64,000 nucleotides of DNA from CALFMR01 sp035550595 (GTDB lineage: Bacteria > Acidobacteriota > Vicinamibacteria > Vicinamibacterales > SCN-69-37). Of this stretch, positions 33,602-43,500 are shown one piece after another. Location of the stretch: positions 1 to 64,000 of the forward strand of contig DASZOV010000043.1 in assembly GCA_035550595.1 (NCBI GenBank), given 5' to 3'. The position numbers and the translations under genes were made by a program. The notes under the pieces are model-generated. The model saw only the letters and a list, made by a program, of their open reading frames with translations. It was not told the origin of the DNA and did no database searches. Position 1 is the first letter of the stretch. Each line of letters opens with the position of its first letter.

Positions 33602-35947
33602 CTAACGATCCGCGTGGTCGAGAATCCAGATTGCGCCCGACGTTTCGGTGATCGGCAGGATCAGTTGGTTGCGGACGACGGACATCTGGAGCTGATGGTC
33701 GTACACGCCCATGCTGATCATCCTGGCCGGCGACTCGAAGTGCGTAATCTGTTCGAGGTCGCCCTCGGCCCGGCCGCGGGCGGAATCGAAGCGGCAACGC
33801 CATACGTTCCACGATCCGGAGCGATTCGAGAGGAAGTAGATCGTCCGGCCGTCAGGCGACCATCGCGGCTTGTCGAGGTAGAAGTGCCCGTCGGTCAGGG
33901 GCGTCCACGCCCCTCCGCCGGCGGGCATCACGTAGAGGACCGACGTGGTTGGACTCCGGCCGGCAATGGCGACGAACGTGATCCACGCTTGATTGGGCGA
34001 CGTGCGGGCGGCCGTCAGATTGCGCGTCGGGTCGGTCGCGAGCACGCGCGCCGGACGATCGTCGCCGGACGCCGACACGGAAAGCTCGCAGAGCGCGCGA
34101 ATGCCGAGAGGCGTGGTGGCACAGCCCACGAGCACGCCATGGCCGCCCGGCGCCCAGTCGTAGACATTCGTCACGGCGCCCGGCGTCGGCAGCGTCCGCT
34201 CTTGACTGCTCCCCGTGGCGGCGTTCAGGAGGACGACCGACTGCCGACCGCCCTGATCGCGACTGGCGCGCAGATACGCGACCTGCATGCCGTCGAATGA
34301 CCATCGGGGCTGCAGGATGCGCGCGTCCTGCTCGATGGCGCCGAGCCTGATGGGCCCGTTGCTCAGGGTTCGCAGCCACAATTCGTCCGTGCCCCGTCGC
34401 GCCGTGCGGTAGGTCAGCAAGCGGCCGTCGCCCGACATGTCGAGCACGTTCACGTCGGCGCCGTCGGGCGTGATCGGCGTGCCGTCGCCCGAGACGCGGC
34501 CCGTGGAGGGATCGAGAGGCAGCGACCAGGCGCGCGTGCGCTCGCTGCGACTACTGAAGGCGATCTGCCGGCCGTCGGGCGACACCGACACGTGCGTCTC
34601 GATCCCGGCGCCGGTCGTCAGTCGATCGGGACCGTCAATCCAGCGACCGGATTGCGGATCGACTCGAACGCGCCAAATGTTCCGCGCTTCTTCGGCCTGG
34701 CCCTCGAAATACAGCGCGGTGCCGTCGCTCGCCCACGTGAAGGCCGACAAGCGCACACCATTCTCGCGAAGACGCCGCTCGACCGACGAGGCGTACTCCA
34801 TGCGGACGGGAGGACCACCGGCGAGCGGCACGTTCCAGAACCCCCATCCGAGTTCCGCATGACGGCCGTAGACGCACACGCAGCGGCCGTTGGGGCACCA
34901 CTCCACTTGCGAAACCTGGAAATCGCGCAGCACGTCCGGGCGCACTTCGCGTGGCGCTCCGCCCGACGCCGGCACGACGAACGACTTCTGGTCCCACGAC
35001 ACCATGCTGTCGCGGAACAAGATGGTCCGGCCGTCCGGTGACCACCGCGGCTCGTAGCCATTCGGCACGAGACGGTGACCGGGACCGCCAGCCGCGGAAA
35101 TGACGTAGATGCCCGGCGCCTCACCCTCCGAGCGTACGGCGAGCCACTGTCCGTCGGGCGACCAGGCGGGCTGCCAGTCGCGTCCTTCGTTGAAAGTGAG
35201 TTGCCGCGCGGTCGTGGCGCCCAGCGTCTGGACCCAGATATCGAAATTGCCGCTGCGGTCGGACGTGAACGCCACCGCACGCCCATCGGGCGACCACGTC
35301 GGCTCGGTGTCCAGCCGGCCGTTGCTCGTCAACTGCCAGAGCCGATGCGGCGGATCGGACGACTCCACGTCGGCCCGCGCATACCTTCCCCGCCACGTCC
35401 ACGCCACGGTCGCCACGACGACGACCGCGAGCGCCATGACGGCGTAGCCATGGCGCGCGACCAGGCCGGCAACGGTCGAGCGGCGCGTGGCTTCTGCGAC
35501 CATGGGAACATCGGCGCGCGTGGCCGTGACCTCGACGCGATCGACGACCGTCTCGAGATCAACGCGATTCCCGACGGCCTCCGGCGGCGGCAATGACAAC
35601 TGCGCGCGCGCGACGCAGTCGACGACGCCGCAGAATCGATACCCGTGGCCTTGAACCGTCTGAATGTATTCGTTCCATTCAAAGTTCCGGAGCGTCTTCC
35701 GGAGGACCGACACGTGCCGCGCGAGATTGTTCTCTTCGACGAAGACGCCGGCCCAGATCTCGTTGAACAGCTCTTCTTTCGGAACCGTCCGATCGGCGTG
35801 TTTCACGAGCGCGAGCAGGACCTGGAAGGGCCGATTGGGAAGCGGCACCTCTTCATCCCGATGGTGCAGTCGACCGACGACCGGGTCGAGGACGAAGCCT
35901 CCAAACCGGTACAGCAGATCACCTGGCCCAGCAGGAGATCCTTTCAT
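33602..35947 (-). CDS. CadC-like winged-helix regulator with membrane anchor and TolB-type propeller
   Basis: A 781-aa membrane-anchored regulator. An OmpR/PhoB-type winged helix (about 12-110: FVLDPVVGRLHHRDEEVPLP, HVSVLRKTLR, YIQTVQGHGYRF) is followed by a linker and one membrane helix (about 165-185, YAVMALAVVVVATVAWTW). The periplasmic part is a WD40/TolB beta-propeller with repeated WSPDGR blades (WSPDGRAVAFTSDRSGN and similar). This build is common in Acidobacteriota and suggests an envelope sensor that contacts DNA directly. The ATG at 35947 is used; a GTG at 36016 would add 23 residues. No SD is evident at either. Confidence 0.9.
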   Translation of the reverse strand: MKGSPAGPGDLLYRFGGFVLDPVVGRLHHRDEEVPLPNRPFQVLLALVKHADRTVPKEELFNEIWAGVFVEENNLARHVSVLRKTLRNFEWNEYIQTVQGHGYRFCGVVDCVARAQLSLPPPEAVGNRVDLETVVDRVEVTATRADVPMVAEATRRSTVAGLVARHGYAVMALAVVVVATVAWTWRGRYARADVESSDPPHRLWQLTSNGRLDTEPTWSPDGRAVAFTSDRSGNFDIWVQTLGATTARQLTFNEGRDWQPAWSPDGQWLAVRSEGEAPGIYVISAAGGPGHRLVPNGYEPRWSPDGRTILFRDSMVSWDQKSFVVPASGGAPREVRPDVLRDFQVSQVEWCPNGRCVCVYGRHAELGWGFWNVPLAGGPPVRMEYASSVERRLRENGVRLSAFTWASDGTALYFEGQAEEARNIWRVRVDPQSGRWIDGPDRLTTGAGIETHVSVSPDGRQIAFSSRSERTRAWSLPLDPSTGRVSGDGTPITPDGADVNVLDMSGDGRLLTYRTARRGTDELWLRTLSNGPIRLGAIEQDARILQPRWSFDGMQVAYLRASRDQGGRQSVVLLNAATGSSQERTLPTPGAVTNVYDWAPGGHGVLVGCATTPLGIRALCELSVSASGDDRPARVLATDPTRNLTAARTSPNQAWITFVAIAGRSPTTSVLYVMPAGGGAWTPLTDGHFYLDKPRWSPDGRTIYFLSNRSGSWNVWRCRFDSARGRAEGDLEQITHFESPARMISMGVYDHQLQMSVVRNQLILPITETSGAIWILDHADR

Positions 35948-36055
35948 GGGGAGTGTGAGTATAGATCCGTCAGAAAATGACCGGCAAGCCGCTGTCACGA
36001 CGGCCGACGATGCCACGAGCCGCGGTGCGGCTCGTGGCTATCCGACTCTCGGCGC

Positions 36056-36457
36056 CTACACCATCGCCGGATCCATCCACAGCACTTCCCAGTGGTGGCC
36101 GTCGACGTCGTAGAAGCTCCAGCCGTACATGAAGCCGTGGTCCTGCGGCGGCATCGCGTGCGCGCCGCCGGCCGCGATCGCGTTGCGCACGATCTCGTCC
36201 ACCTCCGCGCGGCTCGCGCACGACACGGCGAAGAGCGCCTCGGTGTGCGTCGTGAGCTCGCACGGCTGGCGCGTCGTGAAGCCCTTGAAGAACGCCGGTG
36301 TCAGCAGCATGAAATACGCGTCGTCGTTGACGACCATGCACGCGGCTTTTTCGTCGGTGAACTTCGCGTTGAAGGTGAATCCCAGCGCGCCGTAGAACGA
36401 TTTCGCCTTGTCGAGATCGGCGACCTGGATGTTGACGAAGAGTTTGCGAGCAGCCAT
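36056..36457 (-). CDS. VOC-family (glyoxalase/bleomycin-resistance-like) protein
   Basis: A 133-aa protein of the vicinal oxygen chelate fold, with two beta-alpha-beta-beta-beta units (LFVNIQVADLDKAKSFYGAL; FYDVDGHHWEVLWMDP). It belongs to the PhnB-like/AraC-neighbour subgroup that often sits with sigma factors. Metal ligands are plausible at His in TTHTEA and Glu in HHWEVL. AAGGA precedes the ATG at 36457. It is 32 bp downstream of the DoxX gene and probably co-transcribed with it. The substrate is unknown. Confidence 0.9.
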   Translation of the reverse strand: MAARKLFVNIQVADLDKAKSFYGALGFTFNAKFTDEKAACMVVNDDAYFMLLTPAFFKGFTTRQPCELTTHTEALFAVSCASRAEVDEIVRNAIAAGGAHAMPPQDHGFMYGWSFYDVDGHHWEVLWMDPAMV

Positions 36458-36489
36458 GACGAGTCCTTCCTGATTGACGATGAAACCGA

Positions 36490-36924
36490 TCAGCCGCGGC
36501 GTGATCCGAGGAGCTGCCGGACGCGCGCGTCGCGCAGCCAGAGACCGCCCCAGATGAGCGCCGCGATGTAAATCGGAAACAGCACGTGGCTGACGAGCGG
36601 ATTGCCGACCCGCACGTGCGTGGCCATCGCGCCGCCGAGATATCCCGTCCACAGCACGGCGCCGAGCGGCGCCGTTCGCGGCACGAGATACACGACGAGG
36701 CACGCGATCTCGACGAAACCGAGCGGGACGATGACCGACGCGGGATAACCGAGTTGGGCCATGATGTCGACGGTCGACGGCAGCTGCAGCAGCTTGACGG
36801 CGAAATCGAAGGTCAGGAACAACACGGCGATCCCGCTCAACACCCGGCCGGTCCAGAGCCGAGCGGCCGAGCGACCACCATCGCCCGCGCGAGGCGACGC
36901 GTCTGAGAACTGTGACGTCTGCAT
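36490..36924 (-). CDS. DoxX-family membrane protein
   Basis: A 144-aa protein with four hydrophobic segments from about residue 25 (VLSGIAVLFLTFDFAVKLLQ, FVEIACLVVYLVP). It is a DoxX-like member, a family of unknown enzymatic role often linked to redox stress or thiosulfate metabolism. GGAGGA precedes the ATG at 36924; the in-frame extension to 36987 is not membrane-like. It lies between the ECF sigma gene and the VOC gene. Confidence 0.88.
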   Translation of the reverse strand: MQTSQFSDASPRAGDGGRSAARLWTGRVLSGIAVLFLTFDFAVKLLQLPSTVDIMAQLGYPASVIVPLGFVEIACLVVYLVPRTAPLGAVLWTGYLGGAMATHVRVGNPLVSHVLFPIYIAALIWGGLWLRDARVRQLLGSRRG

Positions 36925-37023
36925 GGGACAGGTCCTCCGTAACGAACGCACTTGGAGAGATAGACGGCCGGCGGCCGCCAAACTCATCGGTCGCCCGTCG
37001 GACGCCGGGCGGAGGTTCGCTCA

Positions 37024-37096
37024 GAGTGCATTGCAAAACTTCGAAGTTCGAAGTTGACGAGGCGCCTGACGGCGCGTCGTGAGTTTTGAAATACGC
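37024..37096. repeat. Dispersed palindromic repeat, copy B
   Basis: TTGCAAAACT (37031-37040), two TTCGAA-type halves, GACGAGGCGCC and GACGGCGCGTC, then AGTTTTGAAA (37082-37091). This is the reverse complement of copy A at 33511-33600, apart from a short deletion in the TTCGAA part. It lies in the 174-bp gap between the DoxX start and the sigma-factor stop. Confidence 0.8.
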
Positions 37097-37098
37097 TT

Positions 37099-38055
37099 TT
37101 AGCGGACGGCGGGCAGGGCCGGAGGGAGATCGAACAACGGGAAGAGCGTCTCGACGTCGAGGAACGACGTCCACGCTCGAATGCCGTCGTCGGCCAGATC
37201 GAGGATGACGAGCGCCCACGGCGAGTGGCCGCCATCGGGATTCGGCCGATACTGGCCGAACGCAGGACCGCCGCACGCGCGCGTTGGAATCAGGCGCGAA
37301 CCGCGGCAACCGGAACCGCGCCCGGCGAGCCACGTGCGAATGGCGTCGTGGCCTTGGAGCCACAACGTGTAAGGCGGCATGGACAAGATCGCGTCCTCGC
37401 GCAGGAGCGACGTCAGCTCGTCCACGTCGTAACGCAGGAACGCGTCGACGTAGCGATTGAGGAGCGCGGCCTGTTCGTCGGACAACGGCCCGCGCGCGGA
37501 GACGGGATCGCGACGCGCAATCGTGGCACGCGCCCGCTGCAACGCGCTGTTCACGGCCGCGACCGACATCTCGAGGCACTCACCGATCTCGACGGCCGAG
37601 AGACCGAGGACGTCGGCCAGGAGCAGCGCCGCGCGCTGGCGCGGCGGCAGGTGCTGGAGCGCGGCGACGAACGCGAGACGGACGCTTTCACGGAGACGCG
37701 TCGTCTCGAATGGACTTTCGTCGCCGGGCAGTACGTCGGCGTCGGGAATGGGCTCGAGCCAGTGCGTCCGAGGACGCACCTGGAGCGAGTCGTCCGGCGT
37801 GCCGAGCGGGCCGTCGTCGACGGGCCGGGTCCGCCGCGATCGCTCGGCGAGCGCGTCGAGACACACGTTCGTGGCGATGCGATAGAGCCAGGTCCGCAGC
37901 GACGACCGGCCTTCGAACCCGGCGCGCGTGCGCCAGGCGCGCACGAGCGTCTCCTGCACCGCGTCGTCGGCGTCGAACGCGGAGCCGAGCATGCGGTAGC
38001 AGTGGCCGCGCAGGGCCGTTCGGTGGACTTCGAGCTCGGCGGCATCGGCGAGCAT
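37099..38055 (-). CDS. ECF sigma factor with SnoaL-like C-terminal domain (SigX5/SigG type)
   Basis: A 318-aa sigma-70 family member of the ECF56/TIGR02960 kind. Region 2 (residues 10-80: ALRGHCYRMLGSAFDADDAV, SLRTWLYRIATNVCLDAL) and region 4 (about 120-180: LQHLPPRQRAALLLADVLGL, SVAAVNSALQRARATI) are intact. A SnoaL-like barrel (about 200-310: DAFLRYDVDELTSLLREDA) replaces an anti-sigma partner; in related ECFs such domains modulate activity and may sense a small molecule. No anti-sigma gene is present. Likely neighbours in its regulon are DoxX and the VOC protein. Confidence 0.92.
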   Translation of the reverse strand: MLADAAELEVHRTALRGHCYRMLGSAFDADDAVQETLVRAWRTRAGFEGRSSLRTWLYRIATNVCLDALAERSRRTRPVDDGPLGTPDDSLQVRPRTHWLEPIPDADVLPGDESPFETTRLRESVRLAFVAALQHLPPRQRAALLLADVLGLSAVEIGECLEMSVAAVNSALQRARATIARRDPVSARGPLSDEQAALLNRYVDAFLRYDVDELTSLLREDAILSMPPYTLWLQGHDAIRTWLAGRGSGCRGSRLIPTRACGGPAFGQYRPNPDGGHSPWALVILDLADDGIRAWTSFLDVETLFPLFDLPPALPAVR

Positions 38056-38158
38056 GCGCCGATCCTACCGCGGCCCGTCCACGCGGCGCCCGGACTTCTT
38101 CATGCCAGATTTCCTAATTGCGCGCGGACGTGTCATGTCGACGGCGCAACAGCACGCT

Positions 38159-39178
38159 TCACACGCCCAGGCCGAGGTAGTCGCGGGCGTAGTCGATCGA
38201 TCGCGTGACGAGCGTACGCTCGAGCGCATAGCGCTCGTCGAACGACAGCCCGACAATCGTCGGCAGCGGCCGTGATGGACGATACGCACGCACGCGCTGG
38301 AGCGTCTGCGCCAGCGCGAGGCCGCAGACGTCGCCGAACGTGGCCCAGTAGCGATCGGTGACGCACGGCACGTCCAACGGGTCGCGCGTGATCATCTCGA
38401 GCGAGAAGTGTACGTCCGGCCGCGCGCGCTGGATAGTGTCGACCATGCGCTTGAGGTCGAGCATGCCGTCGCCAAGCGGCACTTCCGACAGATGAAAACC
38501 CGTCGGCGTCTCTTCCACGCCCATGTCCTTGAAGTGGACGTTGAACGTGTACGGCGCGAGCTTCTCCACCGTCTCCATCGGATCGTCGAGCACCGAGAGG
38601 TTGTTGCCCGTGTCGAGGCAGACGCCGACGTACTCGCTGCTGTACTGCTCGAGCAGCGCGACCTGCTGGTCGACGCGCCAGTCCTTGTGGTTCTCGATGC
38701 CGAGCCGCATCTTGTGCCGCTCGACGATCGGCACGGCGATCTCAATCTGCCGATGGAAGCCGGCGACCGCCTCTTTCCACGCGGCGAGCGAATCGAACAT
38801 CTCATAGCGCCGGCCGAGCAGACAGACGACGCGTAGACTCGAAGCGCCGGCTTCCTTGGCGACCTTGACCGCGTGCTCGAACACTGCGGGATCCTCGCGC
38901 GGCAGGAAGGTCTGGATCTCGACGTACATGTCGAGCTCCTCCTTCATGCGTCGCGTGCGCCGCGCCCAGTCGACGTCGATCTGCGTCATGCCGCCGTGCG
39001 CGCCGGCGGCGCCGACCGATGCGGCGATCGCCATGAGGCGATCGACCTCGAGCAATCGATGCGGCGAGCTGAAGCGGATCGACTGAAATGAATCCGCGCT
39101 CAGGCCCATCGTGGTGCGGCGCGGAATCGGGTGGAGTTCGGGAAGCGGCGGAACAACGGGATCAGACATGTCGGTCAC
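38159..39178 (-). CDS. Sugar phosphate isomerase/epimerase (AP-endonuclease-2-like TIM barrel)
   Basis: A 339-aa cytoplasmic TIM barrel without a signal peptide. Metal-site residues appear in LGIENHKDW, VCLDTGNNLS and FNVHFKDMG and at the Glu of FSLEMITRD. It resembles xylose isomerase-like and inosose/keto-sugar epimerases. The ATG at 39178 overlaps the stop of the MFS gene by four bases, so uptake and conversion of the same sugar acid are likely linked. It differs in sequence from the exported isomerase at 8940-9851. Confidence 0.88.
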   Translation of the reverse strand: MTDMSDPVVPPLPELHPIPRRTTMGLSADSFQSIRFSSPHRLLEVDRLMAIAASVGAAGAHGGMTQIDVDWARRTRRMKEELDMYVEIQTFLPREDPAVFEHAVKVAKEAGASSLRVVCLLGRRYEMFDSLAAWKEAVAGFHRQIEIAVPIVERHKMRLGIENHKDWRVDQQVALLEQYSSEYVGVCLDTGNNLSVLDDPMETVEKLAPYTFNVHFKDMGVEETPTGFHLSEVPLGDGMLDLKRMVDTIQRARPDVHFSLEMITRDPLDVPCVTDRYWATFGDVCGLALAQTLQRVRAYRPSRPLPTIVGLSFDERYALERTLVTRSIDYARDYLGLGV

Positions 39179-40500
39179 GAGGATCGTCCGGTCAGGCGCG
39201 TACGAGGCAAGCGTACTCGGAGGATGAGGATGCCTTCAACGACGAGCACGCCGGCGAGCGCGAGAAGGCTGCCCGTGTAGCCACCGGTCGCTTGATGGAG
39301 CGCGCCGATGAGCGTGGGCCCGACGAACCCGCCGAGGTTGCCAATCGCATTGATGAGCGCGATACCCGTCGCTGCCGCGGCGCCGCCGAGCAGTTGCGGC
39401 GGCATGGCCCAGAACACGCCGGCGAACGACCGCAGCGCCATCTGGCAGATGGCGAAGCCGACGACGAATCCCCATACCTGCCGCTGGAAGACGAGCGCGA
39501 CGAGCAGGCCGACGGCCGTCGCCAGCGCGCAACCGGCGGCGTACCGCGTACGGTTGCCGCTGCGATCCGACGCGCGGCCGACGACGACCATCATGGCCAG
39601 CGCGGCGACGAACGGCACGGCCGTGAGCACGTCCAGCCGAAACCCACCGGCGCCGGTCACGTCCTCGAGCATCTTCGGCAGCCAGAGGAACAGGCCGTAA
39701 TTGACGAGCGAGTTCAGGAAGAAGGCGCCCGAGAGCAACCACACCTGCGGATGCGCCACGGCATCGGCGAGCGATGTCCGTCCGGTCGACTGCCGGTTGG
39801 CGCGATCCTCCGCCATCGTGCGCGCGAGCCACGCGCGGTCGTCCGACGAGAGCCAGTGCGCGTCCTCGGGCCGGTCGACGAGCGTCGTGAGCACGATGAT
39901 GCCGAGCACGACGGCCGGCAAGCCCTCGAGCAGGAACAGCCACTGCCAGCCGTGGACGCCGAGCCAGCCGTCGAGCCGCAGCACGAGCGTCGAGACGGGC
40001 GCGCCGATGATGACCGAGATCGGCGCGGCCATCATGAAGAGCGCGCCGGCCCGCGCGCGATCGGCGGCCGGGATCCAGTACGTCAGAAACAGAATGACGC
40101 CCGGGAAGAAGCCGGCTTCGGCGATGCCGAGGAGCACGCGCGCGACCATGAAGCTCCGCGCATCCCAGACGAAGAGCGTGCCCATCGAGACGAGACCCCA
40201 ACTGATCATGATGCGCGCGATCCAGCGGCGCGCGCCGAAGCGATCGAGCATCAGGTTGCTGGGGATCTCGAACAGGCAGTAGCCGAGGAAGAACAGCCCC
40301 GCGGCCGCACCGTACGCCGTGGCGCTGAGGCCGAGGTCGCGCTGCAGCTCGGTCGCGACGAAACCGACGTTCACGCGATCGATGTACGCGACGACGTAGC
40401 AGGCGAAGGCGAGAGGAATGAACCGGCGCCGCACGCGCCGCAGGACGCGCGCGCCCTCGGCGTCCGCGTCGCCAGCATCCGTCGATCGATCGGCCGTCAC
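39175..40500 (-). CDS. MFS transporter, anion:cation symporter (ACS/GudP/ExuT) type
   Basis: A 441-aa protein with 12 membrane segments. Signatures of the hexuronate/glucarate (ACS) subfamily are AYIDRVNVGFVATEL (TM1), LFFLGYCLFEIPSNLMLDRF, LLGIAEAGFFPGVILFLTYW and GWQWLFLLEGLPAV. It probably imports a sugar acid. The start is put at the GTG at 40500 (TADRSTD follows) because no ATG precedes TM1; no convincing ribosome-binding site is seen, so this is uncertain. The open frame to 41895 is antisense to the EndoQ-UvrD gene. The coupled isomerase lies downstream. Confidence 0.9.
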   Translation of the reverse strand: MTADRSTDAGDADAEGARVLRRVRRRFIPLAFACYVVAYIDRVNVGFVATELQRDLGLSATAYGAAAGLFFLGYCLFEIPSNLMLDRFGARRWIARIMISWGLVSMGTLFVWDARSFMVARVLLGIAEAGFFPGVILFLTYWIPAADRARAGALFMMAAPISVIIGAPVSTLVLRLDGWLGVHGWQWLFLLEGLPAVVLGIIVLTTLVDRPEDAHWLSSDDRAWLARTMAEDRANRQSTGRTSLADAVAHPQVWLLSGAFFLNSLVNYGLFLWLPKMLEDVTGAGGFRLDVLTAVPFVAALAMMVVVGRASDRSGNRTRYAAGCALATAVGLLVALVFQRQVWGFVVGFAICQMALRSFAGVFWAMPPQLLGGAAAATGIALINAIGNLGGFVGPTLIGALHQATGGYTGSLLALAGVLVVEGILILRVRLPRTRLTGRSS

Positions 40501-40575
40501 GTCACGTGTATCTATCTCACATTGTCGTCGTCGCTGCACAACGCGCGCGTGCTTTTCGGATAAAGTGACCTCGTC

Positions 40576-43500
40576 GTGCGTTTTCACGCGGACCTGCACG
40601 TCCACTCCAAGTACTCGCGCGCCACGAGCCGCGACCTCGATCTCGAGCACCTGTCGTTCTGGGCCGCGCGAAAAGGCATCGCGCTCGTCGGCACGGGCGA
40701 CTTCACGCACCCGGCATGGCGCGCGGAGCTGAAAGAAAAACTCGTCCCGGCCGAGCCCGGCCTCTTCCGCCTGCGCGGCGAGATCGAACGCGCCGTCGAC
40801 GCCGACCTGCCGGCAGCGTGCCAGGCGACGACGCGATTCATGCTGAGCGTCGAGATCTCCACGATCTACAAGAAGGGCGATCGCACGCGTAAGGTCCATC
40901 ACCTCCTGTACGCGCCGGATTTCGAGATCGCGGATCGCATCGCCGCCAGCCTCGCGCGCATCGGCAACATCGCGTCGGACGGCCGGCCGATTCTTGGACT
41001 CGATTCGCGTCATCTGCTCGAGATCACGCTCGACGCCGGGCCGGGCGCGTACCTCGTGCCCGCGCACATCTGGACGCCGTGGTTCTCCTCGCTCGGCTCG
41101 CAATCGGGCTTCGACTCGATCGCCGACTGCTACGGCGATCTCTCCGACCACATCTTCGCCGTCGAGACCGGCCTCTCCTCCGACCCGCCGATGAACTGGC
41201 GGCTGTCGCAGCTCGATCGCTATCGGCTCGTCTCGAACTCCGACGCGCATTCGCCGGGCAAACTTGCGCGCGAAGCGACGACGTTCGACACGGCGCTCGA
41301 TTACTTCGCCGTCCGCCGTGCGCTCGAAACGGGCGACGGCTACGTCGGCACCGTGGAGTTCTTTCCGGAGGAAGGCAAGTATCACCTCGACGGCCATCGC
41401 AAGTGCGGCGTGCGGTTCACGCCGGAAGAGACCGACGCGCACGGCAACCGCTGTCCGGTATGCGGACACACGCCCACGATCGGCGTGCTCAATCGCGTCA
41501 ACGTGCTCGCCGATCGCAGCGAAGCCGAAGCCACGCCGCCGGCGACGGCAGGTGAAGTCGTCAACCTGGTGCCGCTGCCCGAGGTGCTGTCCGAGCTCGT
41601 GTCCAGCGGACCGTCGAGCCAAACCGTCGCACGCCACTACGATCACCTGCTTGCGAAGCTGGGCTCCGAGCTGTCGATCCTGAACACCGTCCCTCTCGAC
41701 GACGTCGCTCGTTCCTCGTCGTCTCTTCTGGCCGAAGCGCTTGGACGGCTGCGGGCGGGACGTGTGATTCGCGACGCAGGCTATGACGGAGAGTACGGCA
41801 CGATCCATCTCTTCGATCCCGCTGAACTGCGAGAGCTGACGGTCGGTCGACATCTGTTCGGCCCCGCGCCGCCCCGTCGTGCCCCGACGCGTCAATCAGC
41901 CGCGGTCCCCGCACCAGGCCGTCGATCCGCGCCGCAGCCGCCACCGAAACCGAAGCCGAGCGCGGTCGATCCGGAAACGCCGCAGCCGGTGGCCGGGATT
42001 CTCGCGTCGCTCGACGATGATCAGCGACGCGCAGTAGAAATCACTGGCGGCCCGCTCACGATCGTCGCGGGCCCCGGCTCCGGCAAGACGCGCACGCTCA
42101 CTCATCGCCTCGCCTATCTCGTCGTCGAACGCGGCGTGCCCGCGGCGTCGTGTCTGGCGATCACGTTCACTCGCCGTGCCGCGCGTGAGATGCAGGAGCG
42201 TCTCCACGCTCTCCTACCCGTGGCGGGCTCGTCGGTCGCGGTCCATACCTTTCATTCACTCGGCCTGGCGATGCTGCGGGAACACGGCGACGTGGTGAGC
42301 GTGCCGCGCGACTTCCGCGTCGCTGGAGAAGTCGAACGGACGACGATGCTGGCCGCGGCGCTGGCGGTTTCGCCAACGCGCGCCGAACGTCTGCTCCGCG
42401 CGATCTCCAAGGCCAAGCGGACCGGCCACGTGCCTGATGACGTGTCGACGGCGATGCGTGTCTATCGCGAGGAGATGACGCGTCGAGGCTGGGTCGACTT
42501 CGACGACTTGATCGGACGCGCCGTGGAGATTCTCTCGGCGGATCCTGCCGTTGCCGCGCACTACCGCGACCGGTTCCGATGGATCGCCGTCGATGAGTTC
42601 CAGGACGTCGACGAACAGCAGTACGCACTGCTGACGAAACTGGCGGCGTCGGACAGTCATCTCTGCGTCATCGGCGATCCCGATCAAGCCATCTACGGTT
42701 TTCGCGGCGCCGACGCCTCGTGCTTCGATCGATTCGCAGAGGACTACCCGAGCGCGACGACCGTACGTCTCACGCGGAACTATCGATCGACCGGCACCAT
42801 CGTGACGGCCTCGTCGCAGGTCATCGCCCGCTCGAAGGAGGTCGAGATGATCCCGGCGTTCGTGCGGGAGATGCACGAGCGCATCACGATCCACAAGGCG
42901 CCGACCGAACGCGCGGAGGCCGAGTTCGTGGTGGCCGAAATCGAGCGGCTGCTCGGCGGGCACAGCTTCTTCTCGATCGACAGTGGGCGATCGACGGGAG
43001 CCGGCACGGACGCGCTCGGGTTCACCGACATCGCTGTCCTGGCAAGGACCAGCGCGCAGATGGACGCGCTTCGCGAGGCGTTCGCGCGATCCGGTCTTCC
43101 CTTCCGCATCCACGCGCACGATCCGATCGCCGCCAATCCAGCCGTGCAGGCGCTCTTGAACGAATGGGAGCGGTCCGCCGACCACGCGACGCATGGCGAC
43201 GACCTCGCCGCTCAGATCAACGCGGCCGCCGAGCGCCTGCCGCGCGACACGATCGACGCCGCGGCGAAGGAAGAAGCGCTGCGGCGTCTGCTGACACTCG
43301 CGGCATCCAGCGGGAACGATCGCGCGCGATTCCTCGACCTCGTCGCGCTCGCGAGCGACGCGGATTTCCGCGATCCCCGCGCCACCGCGATCTCGCTCCT
43401 GACGCTCCACGCCGCCAAAGGCCTCGAGTTCGCCGTCGTCTTCATCGTCGGGCTCGAAGACGGACTGCTGCCGCTCTATTGGAACGAGCTCGACGCCGAG

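Noticed and set aside
36056..37579. 507-aa frame joining the VOC protein to upstream sequence
   Set aside because: It runs through the DoxX gene and the repeat in the wrong frame. The VOC start at 36457 with AAGGA is well supported.
40501..41895. N-terminal extension of the MFS gene to 41895
   Set aside because: The extra 465 residues are antisense to the EndoQ-UvrD gene. The membrane protein begins at about 40450, so the extension is spurious.
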